Of a DNA stretch of 64,000 nucleotides, positions 26,243 through 34,495 are shown piece by piece. A program made the position numbers and the translations under genes. Where the stretch lies: positions 1-64,000 of the forward strand of contig JAEYXX010000123.1 of assembly GCA_023431055.1 (NCBI GenBank), written 5' to 3'. The stretch's first letter is position 1, and every line of letters starts with the position of its first letter. Origin of the DNA: Pseudomonadota bacterium. Lineage in GTDB: Bacteria; Pseudomonadota; Gammaproteobacteria; Pseudomonadales; Pseudomonadaceae. The notes beneath the pieces are model-generated. The model was not told the origin of the DNA, ran no database searches, and worked only from the letters and a program-made list of their open reading frames with translations.

Positions 26243-27460
26243 ATGGCAGCCTTTGAATACATCGCCCTGGACGGTCGCGGCCGCCAGCAGAAGGGCGTGC
26301 TGGAGGCCGATAGCGCGCGGCAGGTGCGCCAGCTGCTGCGCGAACGCCAGTTGGCGCCGCTGGAGGTCAAGGCCACGCGTAGCCGCGAGCAGGGCAGTGG
26401 CGGCGCTCGCCTGGGCTTTGCCCGTGGTCTGTCGGCGCGTGATCTGGCGCTGGTCACTCGCCAGTTGGCGACGCTGATCCAGGCGGCGCTGCCCATCGAG
26501 GAGGCACTGCGCGCCGCTGCCGCGCAATCCACCAATTCGCGTATCCAGGGCATGCTGCTGGCGGTGCGCGCCCGCGTGCTGGAAGGCCACAGCCTGGCCG
26601 GTAGTCTCAAGGAATTTCCGGCCGCCTTCCCCGAGCTGTACCGCGCCACGGTGGCGGCGGGCGAGCATGCCGGCCACCTTGGCCCGGTGCTGGAACAGCT
26701 GGCCGATTACACCGAGCAGCGCCAGCAGTCGCGGCAGAAGGTGCAGCTGGCCTTGCTCTATCCGGTGATTCTGATGTGCGCCTCGCTGCTGATCGTCGGC
26801 TTCCTGCTTGGCTACGTGGTGCCGGACGTGGTCAAGGTGTTCGTCGATTCCGGGCAGACCCTGCCGGCCCTGACCCGCGGGCTGATCGCCCTGAGCGACT
26901 GGGTCAAGGCCTGGGGGCTGGTAGCCCTGGTGGCGCTGATACTGGCAATCGTGGCCTTGCGCGCGGCGCTGCGTGACGAAGCGTTCAGGCTGCGCTGGCA
27001 TCGCTTGCTGTTGCGCCTGCCGCTGATCGGTCGGCTGGGGCGCGCCACCGATTGCGCGCGCTTCGCCTCGACCCTGGCGATCCTTACCCGCAGTGGCGTG
27101 CCGCTGGTCGAGGCGCTGGCAATCGCTGGCGAGGTAATCGGCAACCGGGTGATCCGTGGTGAGGTGCTGGTGGCGGCGCAGAAGGTGCGCGAGGGCGGCA
27201 GCCTGACCCGTTCGCTGGAGGCCACCGGGCAGTTCCCGCCGATGATGCTGCACATGATCGCCAGCGGTGAGCGCTCCGGCGAGCTGGATCAGATGTTGGC
27301 GCGTACGGCGAAGAACCAGGAAAACGATCTGAGCGCACAGATCGCCTTGCTGGTCGGCTTGTTCGAGCCGTTCATGCTGGTTTTCATGGGGGCAGTGGTG
27401 CTGGTGATCGTGCTGGCCATCCTGCTGCCGATTCTTTCTTTGAACCAAATGGTGGGGTAA
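26243..27460 (+). CDS. gspF: Type II secretion platform protein GspF (XcpS)
   Basis: The 405-aa polytopic inner-membrane protein has two GspF/PilC domains (about residues 70-190 and 275-395) and three hydrophobic segments, starting AAFEYIALDGRGRQQKGVLE. It binds GspE and GspL and forms the inner-membrane platform. ATG 26243 is preferred over a GTG at 26222, because family members begin M-A-x-F-x-Y. The gene stops four bases before gspG. Confidence 0.94.
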   Translation: MAAFEYIALDGRGRQQKGVLEADSARQVRQLLRERQLAPLEVKATRSREQGSGGARLGFARGLSARDLALVTRQLATLIQAALPIEEALRAAAAQSTNSRIQGMLLAVRARVLEGHSLAGSLKEFPAAFPELYRATVAAGEHAGHLGPVLEQLADYTEQRQQSRQKVQLALLYPVILMCASLLIVGFLLGYVVPDVVKVFVDSGQTLPALTRGLIALSDWVKAWGLVALVALILAIVALRAALRDEAFRLRWHRLLLRLPLIGRLGRATDCARFASTLAILTRSGVPLVEALAIAGEVIGNRVIRGEVLVAAQKVREGGSLTRSLEATGQFPPMMLHMIASGERSGELDQMLARTAKNQENDLSAQIALLVGLFEPFMLVFMGAVVLVIVLAILLPILSLNQMVG

Positions 27461-27464
27461 CTAG

Positions 27465-27890
27465 GTGAAAAGCAGACAAGCAGGTTTCACCCTGATTGAA
27501 ATCATGGTGGTGGTGGTGATTCTGGGCATTCTGGCTGCGCTGGTGGTGCCGCAGGTGATGAGCCGGCCGGATCAGGCCAAGGTCACCGCTGCGCAGAACG
27601 ATATCCGTGCCATCGGCGCAGCGCTGGACATGTACAAGCTCGACAACCACAACTACCCCAGCACTCAGCAGGGGCTGGAGGCGCTGGTGAGCAAGCCGAG
27701 CGGCAACCCGCCGGCGAAGAACTGGAACAAGGACGGCTACCTCAAGCGCCTGCCCATCGATCCCTGGGGCAATCCCTATCAATACCTGGCGCCCGGCACC
27801 CGCGGCGCTTTCGATCTCTATTCGCTCGGCGCTGATGGCAAGCAGGGCGGCAGCGACCTGAACGCCGATATCGGCAACTGGGATCTCTGA
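27465..27890 (+). CDS. gspG: Major pseudopilin GspG (XcpT)
   Basis: The 141-aa protein starts at GTG with the prepilin leader MKSRQAG followed by FTLIEIMVVVVILGILAALVV. Cleavage after Gly7 by a prepilin peptidase and methylation of Phe, with Glu5 of the mature protein present, are expected. The C-terminal part has the calcium-site and loop pattern of major pseudopilins (DPWGNPYQYLAPG ... DLYSLGADGKQGG). It builds the pseudopilus shaft. Confidence 0.95.
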   Translation: MKSRQAGFTLIEIMVVVVILGILAALVVPQVMSRPDQAKVTAAQNDIRAIGAALDMYKLDNHNYPSTQQGLEALVSKPSGNPPAKNWNKDGYLKRLPIDPWGNPYQYLAPGTRGAFDLYSLGADGKQGGSDLNADIGNWDL

Positions 27891-27913
27891 CCCGACCATG
27901 CCGTCGTTCGCCT

Positions 27914-27980
27914 GTAGGAGCGAGTGTCGCGAGCGAAGCATGCATCGCAGAAAACCTTCGCCAGCAGAGCTCGCTCCTAC
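27914..27980. repeat. REP element overlapping the gspH start
   Basis: GTAGGAGCGAG (27914-27924) and its exact complement CTCGCTCCTAC (27970-27980) bracket the first 14 codons of gspH. The element supplies the ATG at 27940 and most of the encoded leader. The same repeat family occurs at 21512. Confidence 0.85.
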
Positions 27981-28491
27981 GTTTAAGTCGCAGCGCGGCT
28001 TCACACTGATCGAGCTGCTGGTGGTGCTGGTCATCCTCGGCAGTCTGATCGGTCTGGCGGTGTTCAGCACCGGCATCGCGGGGCCGTCGCGCGAGTTGCG
28101 TAGCGAAGCCGAGCGGCTCAGCGGGCTGATCGGCGTGCTGGTCGACGAAGCCGTGCTGGACAATCGCGAATACGGGCTGAGCTTCACCCGTGAGGGCTAC
28201 CGGGTGATGCGTTACGACCCGCTGCGCGCCGAGTGGCAGGCGCTGGATCGGCAGACACACCGTTTGCCGGAGTGGGCCGAGTTGGCGTTCGAGGTCGAGG
28301 GCGAGGCGCTCGCCCTGCCGGCAACGAGCAGCACGGGTGCGCCGCAGCTGCTGATTCTCTCCAGTGGCGAACTGACGCCTTTTCGCCTGCGCCTGGCCGA
28401 ACGCCGGCGCGATGGCCTGCGCCTGCAACTGTCCAGCGACGGCTTCGGCCTGCCACGTGTCGAGGAGCTGGGTACGGGGCGTGCGGGATGA
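27940..28491 (+). CDS. gspH: Minor pseudopilin GspH (XcpU), REP-encoded leader
   Basis: The 183-aa product has the prepilin junction QRG-FTLIELLVVLVILGSLIG, with cleavage after Gly20 and Glu5 present. The only usable starts in frame are ATG 27940, inside a REP element, and ATG 27898, just ahead of it; no start codon lies between the element and the Gly. The leader is thus encoded by repeat DNA and is longer than the usual 6-10 residues, though such leaders can still be cleaved. Its stop overlaps the gspI start (ATGA). Confidence 0.88.
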   Translation: MHRRKPSPAELAPTFKSQRGFTLIELLVVLVILGSLIGLAVFSTGIAGPSRELRSEAERLSGLIGVLVDEAVLDNREYGLSFTREGYRVMRYDPLRAEWQALDRQTHRLPEWAELAFEVEGEALALPATSSTGAPQLLILSSGELTPFRLRLAERRRDGLRLQLSSDGFGLPRVEELGTGRAG

Positions 28492-28874
28492 AGGGGGCGC
28501 GCGGCTTCACCCTGCTCGAAGTGCTGGTAGCCCTGGCCATCTTCGCGCTGGTTGCCGCCAGCGTGCTGACCGCCAGTGCGCGTAGCGTGCGTACCGCCAG
28601 TCAGCTCGAGGACAGGACCCTGGCCATGTGGGTGGCGGACAATCGTCTGAGCGAACTGCAGCTGGCCGATACGCCGCCGGCCGACGGCCGTGATCAGGGC
28701 CAGGTGGAGTTCGCCGGGCGTCGTTGGCTCTGGCAAAGCGAGATCCAGGCCACCAGCGAGCCGGCCATGCGTCGGGTGACGCTGTGGGTCGCCGCTGAAG
28801 AGCGGGGTGCTCGTGGTGATCTGCGTGATCGGGCACTGGTCAGCCTCAGCGGTTTTCTGGGGGCGCCGCAGTGA
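28488..28874 (+). CDS. gspI: Minor pseudopilin GspI (XcpV)
   Basis: The 128-aa protein has the leader MKGARG followed by FTLLEVLVALAIFALVAAS. It is the minor pseudopilin that nucleates the tip complex with GspJ and GspK. Start ATG 28488 overlaps the gspH stop. The last residues LVSLSGFLGAPQ are encoded by a segment that is repeated downstream, in front of gspJ. Confidence 0.93.
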   Translation: MKGARGFTLLEVLVALAIFALVAASVLTASARSVRTASQLEDRTLAMWVADNRLSELQLADTPPADGRDQGQVEFAGRRWLWQSEIQATSEPAMRRVTLWVAAEERGARGDLRDRALVSLSGFLGAPQ

Positions 28875-29040
28875 TTCGTCTGCCCTGCTGGCGTGAGTTC
28901 CGTTCGCGAAATGGCATCGATGCGGGTTCGCCAGCAGCCCGTAGGGTGGGGCGGGCGGCGCTCCGCTTCAGCCCACCCACAGCTGCCAGCCTTGGTGGGC
29001 TAAAGCCCACCCTACCAACTGGTCACCCTCAGCGGTTTTC
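28835..29040. repeat. Direct duplication of the gspI 3' end flanking a REP insertion
   Basis: A 23-bp segment at 28835-28857 recurs at 29018-29040 with one mismatch, 183 bases apart. The downstream copy can still be read in gspI frame as LVTLSGFPRAP followed by a TGA that overlaps the gspJ ATG, which would be the ancestral ATGA junction. Between the copies lies a REP doublet at 28941-29015 (GTAGGGTGGG ... CCCACCCTAC). Confidence 0.85.
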
Positions 29041-29050
29041 CGCGTGCCCC

Positions 29051-29725
29051 ATGATGTGTGGGAGCGCTCAGCGCGGCTTTACCCTGCTGGAGTTGCTGAT
29101 CGCCATCGCCATCTTCGCTCTACTGGGGCTGGCCACCTACCGCATGCTCGACAGCGTGCTCAGCGCCGATGCCGTCACCCGTGAGCATGAGCGCCAATTG
29201 CGTGAGCTGACTCGTGCTTTGTCCGCTTTCGAGCGCGACCTGCGGCAGGTGACGGTGCGGCCGATTCGCGATGCCTTCGGTGACGCACAGCCGGCGCTGC
29301 ACAGTGATCTGGCCGACGCCACGGCGCTGGAGTTGAGCCGTGCTGGCTGGCGCAACCCGCTCGGCCAGCCGCGCGCCGAGATACAGCGCGTGCGCTGGCA
29401 GCTCAGTGGTGAGCAATGGCAGCGGCGTTACTGGCGTGTGCTGGATCGGGCGCAGGACAGTACGCCGCAGATCCAGCAGGCGCTCAATGGTGTCGAGTCG
29501 CTGAGCCTGCGCTATCTGGACAAGGACGGCCAGTGGCAGCCCGACTGGCCGCCGGTCAATGCGACGGGCGACGGCGCCCTTAGCGAATTGCCGCGTGCGG
29601 TGGAGCTGCGCCTGCAGCATCGCCGCTATGGTGAGCTGCGTCGCCTGCTGCGTCTGCCCGATTTGCCAGCACAGAATGCTGCCGCGGCGCCGACGGAAGA
29701 CGCCGATGAGGTGCCGCAGTCATGA
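29051..29725 (+). CDS. gspJ: Minor pseudopilin GspJ (XcpW)
   Basis: The 224-aa product has the leader MMCGSAQRG followed by FTLLELLIAIAIFALLGLATY. It forms the pseudopilus tip with GspI and GspK. I chose ATG 29051 because the leader then has nine residues; the frame is open to 28871 but that extension reads through the REP insertion. A duplicate of the gspI tail precedes it. The stop overlaps the gspK start (ATGA). Confidence 0.92.
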   Translation: MMCGSAQRGFTLLELLIAIAIFALLGLATYRMLDSVLSADAVTREHERQLRELTRALSAFERDLRQVTVRPIRDAFGDAQPALHSDLADATALELSRAGWRNPLGQPRAEIQRVRWQLSGEQWQRRYWRVLDRAQDSTPQIQQALNGVESLSLRYLDKDGQWQPDWPPVNATGDGALSELPRAVELRLQHRRYGELRRLLRLPDLPAQNAAAAPTEDADEVPQS

Positions 29726-30693
29726 GGCGCCAGAGCGGGGTGGCCTTGATCACCGTATTGCTGGTGGTCGCCGTGGTCACGGTGGTCTGCGCCGGGTTGA
29801 TCGCGCGGCAGCAGCTGTCGATCCGCAGCAGCGCCAATCAGTTGCACGTCACCCAGGCCTGGCACTACGCCCTGGGTGGCGAGACCCTGGCCAGGGCGGT
29901 GTTGGAACGCGATCTGCGCCTCGGCGATCCGCGTCAGCCGGTTGATCACCTTATGGAACCCTGGGCCAGGCCACTGGTGTTCCCCCTGGATGAAGGCGGT
30001 GAGCTGCGGGTTCGTATTGTCGATCCCAGCGCTCGCTTCAACCTCAACAGCCTGGTGCGCCAGGGGCGGCCCAACGAGCTGGCGGTGTTGCGCCTGCGTC
30101 GCCTGCTGCTGCGTCTGGGCATCGCCAAACCTTACGCCGAGCGCCTGCTGGACTGGCTGGACAATGACAGTGAGCCGCAGGGCGGCAACGGCGCCGAGGA
30201 CAGCCAGTACCTGCTGGCGACACCGCCCTATCGTACGGCCAACCGCGAGATCACCGACGTCTCCGAGTTGCGCCTGTTGCTGGAGATGGAGGAGGCTGAC
30301 TATCGCCGTTTGCTGCCCTTCGTCAGCGCATTGCCCAGTGAGGCGCTGCTCAACGTCAACACGGCCAGCGCCATGGTGCTCTCCAGCCTGTCCGATGGTC
30401 TGACGCCGGATGCGGCCATGGCACTGGTCGCCGCACGGGGCGCCGAGGGTTACGCCAGCCCGGCAGCCTTCGCCGCGCAGCCAGCGCTGGCCGGACTGGG
30501 TGAGCAGGCGGTGCAGGGCTTGGCGGTCGGCAGCCAGTATTTCGAAGTGTTCAGCGAGGTCAGCCTGGGCGAGCGCCGGGTGGTCTTGCGCAGCCTGTTG
30601 CAGCGCAGCAATGATGGCCAGGTCAGTGTCCTGGCGCGTGATCTGGGGCAGGGCGGGATGCCGCCTGCGCCGACTGAGGAAGAACAAGAATGA
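29722..30693 (+). CDS. gspK: Minor pseudopilin GspK (XcpX)
   Basis: The 323-aa protein has the leader MRRQSG followed by VALITVLLVVAVVTVVCAGL. The mature position 5 is not Glu, as is normal for GspK, which caps the pseudopilus tip. The large periplasmic domain includes FNLNSLV and a helix-hairpin-helix-like segment around residue 210-260 (LLNVNTASAMVLSSL). Its stop overlaps the gspL start by four bases. Confidence 0.93.
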   Translation: MRRQSGVALITVLLVVAVVTVVCAGLIARQQLSIRSSANQLHVTQAWHYALGGETLARAVLERDLRLGDPRQPVDHLMEPWARPLVFPLDEGGELRVRIVDPSARFNLNSLVRQGRPNELAVLRLRRLLLRLGIAKPYAERLLDWLDNDSEPQGGNGAEDSQYLLATPPYRTANREITDVSELRLLLEMEEADYRRLLPFVSALPSEALLNVNTASAMVLSSLSDGLTPDAAMALVAARGAEGYASPAAFAAQPALAGLGEQAVQGLAVGSQYFEVFSEVSLGERRVVLRSLLQRSNDGQVSVLARDLGQGGMPPAPTEEEQE

Positions 30694-31829
30694 CCCCCTT
30701 ATGGATTTTTCTGCCGCCCGAGGCGAACCACGACCTTTCTGCGGACCTGTCCGTGCAGCGGGTCACGGCAGACAGCAGTCGTAGCCAGAGCCTGTCCGAG
30801 GCCTTGGCGGACCTGCCCCTGCACTGGGAACTGGTGTTGCCAGTGGAGGCCGTCACCGCATGCGCCGTGCAGCTGCCGACGCAGAAGGCGCGCTGGATGC
30901 ACCAGGCGCTGCCGTTCGCGGTGGAGGAGCTGCTTGCCGAGGATGTCGAGCTGATGCATCTGGCGCTGGGCGAGCAGCTGGCCGATGGCCGGCATCGGGT
31001 TTATGCCGTGCGCGCCGCCTGGCTGCGCGAATGCCTGGCGCTGTTCGCCGCGCAGCCGCCGCAGGCCATCCGTGTCGATGCCGATCTGCTGCCGCGCGAG
31101 GGCAGCCAATTGCTCTGGTTGCATTCGCGCTGGCTGCTGGGCGGGGAAGCGCCCTGGCGTCTGGCCCTGCAACGCGAGGATTGGCCGGCGCTGGTGGCGC
31201 GTTGCACGTCGCCATGCGTCGCGCGAGCGCCGGCCAGCCAGGCGCTGCCCGAGCCGGTCGACGAAGCGCTGCAGTTGGTGGATGCGCACCAATGGCTGGT
31301 GCAGCAGGGTGCCTCCCTCGACCTGGCACAGGGCGCGTTCGCCCTGCGCCAGAGCGGCGAGGGTTGGCAGCGTTGGCGCCCGCTGGCCGGGGTCTTGGCA
31401 CTGTGTCTGGTCTTGCAGTGGGGCTTCAATCTGGCGCAGGGCTGGTACCTGCAGCGTGAGGCCGATGCCTATGCTGCCTCCAGCGAGGCGCTATATCGCC
31501 AGCTGTTTCCCCAGGACAACAAGCTGATCAACCTGCGCGCGCAGTTCGATCAGCATCTGGCGCAGTCCTCTGGCAGCGACAGCCCGCTACTGGGCCTGCT
31601 GGCCGAAGTGGCGGCGGCGCTGCAGGCCGATGGCGCTGCGCAGGTGCAGGTCAACCAGCTCGACTACAGTGCGACTCGCGCCGATTTGTCGCTGCAGTTG
31701 CAGGCGCCGGGGTTCGCCGAGCTGGAACGCTTGCGCGAACGCCTGGAGGAGGCGGGGCTTTCCGTGCAGATGGGCTCGGCCAGCCGCGAGGCCGAGGGTG
31801 TCAGCGCACGCGTGGTAATAGGGGGATGA
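30690..31829 (+). CDS. gspL: Type II secretion protein GspL (XcpY)
   Basis: The 379-aa bitopic protein has a cytoplasmic actin-like domain (about residues 1-230) that recruits GspE, one transmembrane helix (about 235-255, VLALCLVLQWGFNLAQG) and a periplasmic ferredoxin-like domain that pairs with GspM. Start ATG 30690 overlaps the gspK stop, and its own stop overlaps the gspM start. Confidence 0.92.
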   Translation: MTPLWIFLPPEANHDLSADLSVQRVTADSSRSQSLSEALADLPLHWELVLPVEAVTACAVQLPTQKARWMHQALPFAVEELLAEDVELMHLALGEQLADGRHRVYAVRAAWLRECLALFAAQPPQAIRVDADLLPREGSQLLWLHSRWLLGGEAPWRLALQREDWPALVARCTSPCVARAPASQALPEPVDEALQLVDAHQWLVQQGASLDLAQGAFALRQSGEGWQRWRPLAGVLALCLVLQWGFNLAQGWYLQREADAYAASSEALYRQLFPQDNKLINLRAQFDQHLAQSSGSDSPLLGLLAEVAAALQADGAAQVQVNQLDYSATRADLSLQLQAPGFAELERLRERLEEAGLSVQMGSASREAEGVSARVVIGG

Positions 31830-32356
31830 GCGGCATGTCGAAGATGGGCCTGAGCGAAAGCCTGCAACAGCATTGGCAGCGTTCGCCATTGGCGCTGCGC
31901 TGGCAGGCACTGCCGGCGCGTGATCGTCTGGCGCTGGCTGCGCTGGGCGTGTTCCTGTTGCTGGTGCTGTTCTACCTGGCGTTGTGGCAACCGGCGCAGC
32001 GCCACGCACAGGATGCTCGCGCCGCGTTCGAGGAGCAGCGCGCGCTGTATGCCTATCTGCAAAGCCGTGCGCCGCAGGTACAGGGTCGTGACCTGCAGCC
32101 ACGCACCAGCATCGACCCGGCACGCCTGCAGGGCGTGGTCACGGCCAGTGCGGCCGAACAGGGGCTGGTAATCGAGCGGCTGGATACCGAAGGCTTTGGC
32201 GCCGTGCAGGTCAACCTGCAGCCAGTGGCGTTCGCCCAGTTGCTGCGCTGGATCGAGGCGCTGGAAGGGCAGGGCATACGCGTCGAGGAAGCCGGGCTGG
32301 ATCGCGCCGAGGAGAACCGCGTCACTGCACGCCTCAGCCTGCGTGCTGGCGATTGA
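31826..32356 (+). CDS. gspM: Type II secretion protein GspM (XcpZ)
   Basis: The 176-aa protein has one transmembrane helix (about residues 37-56, LALAALGVFLLLVLFYLALW) and a periplasmic ferredoxin-like domain. It stabilises GspL in the inner-membrane platform. The start ATG 31826 overlaps the gspL stop; Met4 is an alternative. It is the last gene of the locus. There is no gspN, as usual in Pseudomonas, and no prepilin peptidase in the window. Confidence 0.92.
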   Translation: MSGMSKMGLSESLQQHWQRSPLALRWQALPARDRLALAALGVFLLLVLFYLALWQPAQRHAQDARAAFEEQRALYAYLQSRAPQVQGRDLQPRTSIDPARLQGVVTASAAEQGLVIERLDTEGFGAVQVNLQPVAFAQLLRWIEALEGQGIRVEEAGLDRAEENRVTARLSLRAGD

Positions 32357-32548
32357 CCCAGGTTTGCTGAACGCCATGTCCTCTCAGGTCGTATGCCACC
32401 CGGCTTGCGGCTCTTCGCATCTGCTCCGTGGGGTGCGACTGCCGATCTTGGCGGTAACATCGCGCACTCAGTTGGGCGGTTACGGAACGTCGGTGCGCCG
32501 ATCTGGTGCCGATTTCTGCGGCAGATGAAACGCGCAACAGCCGCCAAT

Positions 32549-32567
32549 GCCCGTCAAATGGGCTTTT
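32549..32567 (+). terminator. Weak terminator-like hairpin after gspM
   Basis: GCCC pairs with GGGC across a 7-base loop and is followed by TTTT. The stem is only four base pairs, so this is a tentative call for the end of the gspE-M transcript. Confidence 0.3.
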
Positions 32568-32672
32568 GCTGGCAGCTGGCCTGGGAATTGCTGTAGATAT
32601 CCGTTTACCTTTTTCTGCTTGATCACTCCTTTTTCAAGCTGTCAATATCTGCGCCCGGCGCATCCAGTGCTT

Positions 32673-32699
32673 CTGTAATTAGTTGTCGCATTGAGGAAA
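32673..32699 (+). promoter_or_regulatory. ArgR operator upstream of aotJ
   Basis: TGTCGC at 32684-32689 is followed after eight bases by AA, fitting the Pseudomonas ArgR half-site TGTCGC-N8-AA. The surrounding CTGTAAnnAGTTGTCGCAT is repeated exactly, apart from the two n bases, upstream of aruC. ArgR activates both units when arginine is present. Confidence 0.7.
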
Positions 32700-32853
32700 T
32701 ATCGCCTCATTGCCTGCCGCTAGAATGCCGCTCACCCAGCCAAGGCCCCTTTTGCCCGTCCACCACGGCGGCGCAGCACCGCCTTCTACAATCCATAAAA
32801 GGCCCGGGCCCCTCACTGCCATCGATGCCATACCCAATTCGAAGGAGCAAAGA

Positions 32854-33627
32854 ATGAAGAAGATCGCACTGCTCGGCGCCCTGGCGCTGTCCCTGATGTC
32901 GCCCCTGGCGCTGGCTGAAAAACCGCTACGCATTGGCATCGAAGCGGCCTATCCGCCCTTCGCATTCAAGACTCCCGATGGTCAGATCGCTGGTTTCGAC
33001 TACGACATCGGCAACGCCCTGTGCGAAGAGATGAAGGTCGAGTGCAAGTGGATCGAGCAGGAGTTCGACGGCCTGATCCCGGCGCTGAAGGTACGCAAGT
33101 TCGACGCCGTGCTGTCGTCCATGTCGATCACCGAAGATCGCAAGAAGTCCGTGGATTTCACCGGTAAGTACTACGCCACTCCTGCCAAGCTGGCGATGAA
33201 GGCCGGTACCGAGTTGAACGATCCGCTGGTCGACCTGAAAGGCAAGAAGATCGGGGTGCAGCGCTCGTCCGTATACGACCGTTACGCCACCGACATCTTC
33301 GCCCCGGCCGGCGCCGAAATCGTGCGCTACGGTTCGCAGAACGAAGTGTTCCTAGATATGCAGTCCGGCCGCCTGGATGCCACCCTGGCCGACTCGGTGA
33401 ACATCGATGACGGCTTCCTCAAGACCGACGGCGGCAAGGGCTTCGCCTTCGTCGGCCCGGACTTCACCGACGTGAAGTACTTCGGCGAAGGCCAGGGCAT
33501 CGCCGTGCGCAAGGGTGACAAGGCACTGGCCGACAAGATCAGCGCGGCCATCCTCGCCATTCGCGCCAACGGCAAGTACAAGGAAGTGCAGGACAAGTAC
33601 TTCGACTTCGACGTTTACGGCGAGTAA
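32854..33627 (+). CDS. aotJ: Arginine/ornithine-binding periplasmic protein AotJ
   Basis: The 257-aa solute-binding protein has a signal peptide ending LALA and the family-3 binding-protein start [21 protein letters not shown]. It delivers arginine and ornithine to the AotQMP transporter. ATG 32854 follows GAAGGAGCAA. The downstream permease and ATPase genes and argR make the assignment firm. A terminator-like hairpin follows, as is common after highly expressed binding-protein genes. Confidence 0.93.
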   Translation: MKKIALLGALALSLMSPLALAEKPLRIGIEAAYPPFAFKTPDGQIAGFDYDIGNALCEEMKVECKWIEQEFDGLIPALKVRKFDAVLSSMSITEDRKKSVDFTGKYYATPAKLAMKAGTELNDPLVDLKGKKIGVQRSSVYDRYATDIFAPAGAEIVRYGSQNEVFLDMQSGRLDATLADSVNIDDGFLKTDGGKGFAFVGPDFTDVKYFGEGQGIAVRKGDKALADKISAAILAIRANGKYKEVQDKYFDFDVYGE

Positions 33628-33644
33628 ACGCGTCGAGGCAGATG

Positions 33645-33683
33645 AAGTGGCACTAACCTTTGCCGAGGTTGTGCCACTTTTTT
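33645..33683 (+). terminator. Terminator/attenuator between aotJ and aotQ
   Basis: AAGTGGCAC and AACCT pair with AGGTT and GTGCCACTT and are followed by a T-run. Because the downstream permease genes lack another obvious promoter, it probably allows partial readthrough, so that AotJ is made in excess. Confidence 0.75.
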
Positions 33684-33794
33684 CTTGGTTAATCCTGTAG
33701 GAAACCGCTGCCGTTCGCCTGTGCTGGCGGGCAGGCATCATCAATTTTCTTTGTGCTATACGGCGCCACCCTGGTGCCTGAGAGGTATTGGCGC

Positions 33795-34484
33795 ATGCTT
33801 CAAGGCTACGGCTCGACCATTCTCGACGGTGCCTGGCTTACCGTGCAGTTGGCGCTGCTGTCGATGGCGGTTGCCGTCGCGCTTGGCCTGCTCGGTGCGG
33901 CTTTTCGACTGTCGCCGGTGAGATGGCTGGCCCTGATGGGCGAGACCTACGCCACGGTGATCCGCGGTATTCCCGAGCTGGTGCTGATTCTGCTGATCTT
34001 CTTCGGTGGTCAGGATCTGGTGAACCGCATCGCCCCGTTGCTGGGTTATGAGGATTACATCGACATCAACCCGTTCGTGGCAGGTGTCGGCACATTGGGC
34101 TTCATTTACGGCGCCTATCTGTCGGAGACCTTCCGCGGTGCCTTCATGGCTATCCCGAAAGGGCAGGGCGAGGCGGGCCTGGCCTATGGCATGAGCCCGC
34201 TGCGGGTGTTCTTACGCATTCTCGTGCCGCAGATGATCCGCCTGGCGATTCCCGGCATCACCAACAACTGGCTGGTGCTGGTCAAGGCCACCGCGCTGAT
34301 CTCCCTGGTCGGCCTGCAGGACATGATGGCCCGCGCCAAGAGCGCCGGTGATGCGACGCGCGAGCCCTTCACCTACATCCTCCTGGCGGCCGCCGTGTAC
34401 CTGGCGATCACCAGTGTGTCGCTGCTGGTGTTGCGCTATCTCGAACGGCGCTATTCGGTCGGCGTGAAAGCCGCCGAGCTCTGA
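33795..34484 (+). CDS. aotQ: Arginine/ornithine ABC permease AotQ
   Basis: The 229-aa membrane protein is a His/Glu/Gln/Arg-type permease with about five hydrophobic segments and the EAA loop (ETFRGAFMAIPKGQGEAGLAYG, about residues 111-132). It pairs with AotM. ATG 33795 is preceded by GAGAGG. The longer open frame to 33753 lacks a start with a ribosome-binding site. Confidence 0.93.
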   Translation: MLQGYGSTILDGAWLTVQLALLSMAVAVALGLLGAAFRLSPVRWLALMGETYATVIRGIPELVLILLIFFGGQDLVNRIAPLLGYEDYIDINPFVAGVGTLGFIYGAYLSETFRGAFMAIPKGQGEAGLAYGMSPLRVFLRILVPQMIRLAIPGITNNWLVLVKATALISLVGLQDMMARAKSAGDATREPFTYILLAAAVYLAITSVSLLVLRYLERRYSVGVKAAEL

Positions 34485-34495
34485 GGGGAGTGACC

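Larger units (their letters stand above)
32357..32853. other. Intergenic region between gspM and aotJ
   Basis: The first 300 bases hold no ORF I can support. A small hairpin with a T-run lies at 32549-32567, and an ArgR-type element at 32673-32699. The aotJ promoter presumably lies from about 32600 to 32740. Confidence 0.6.
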
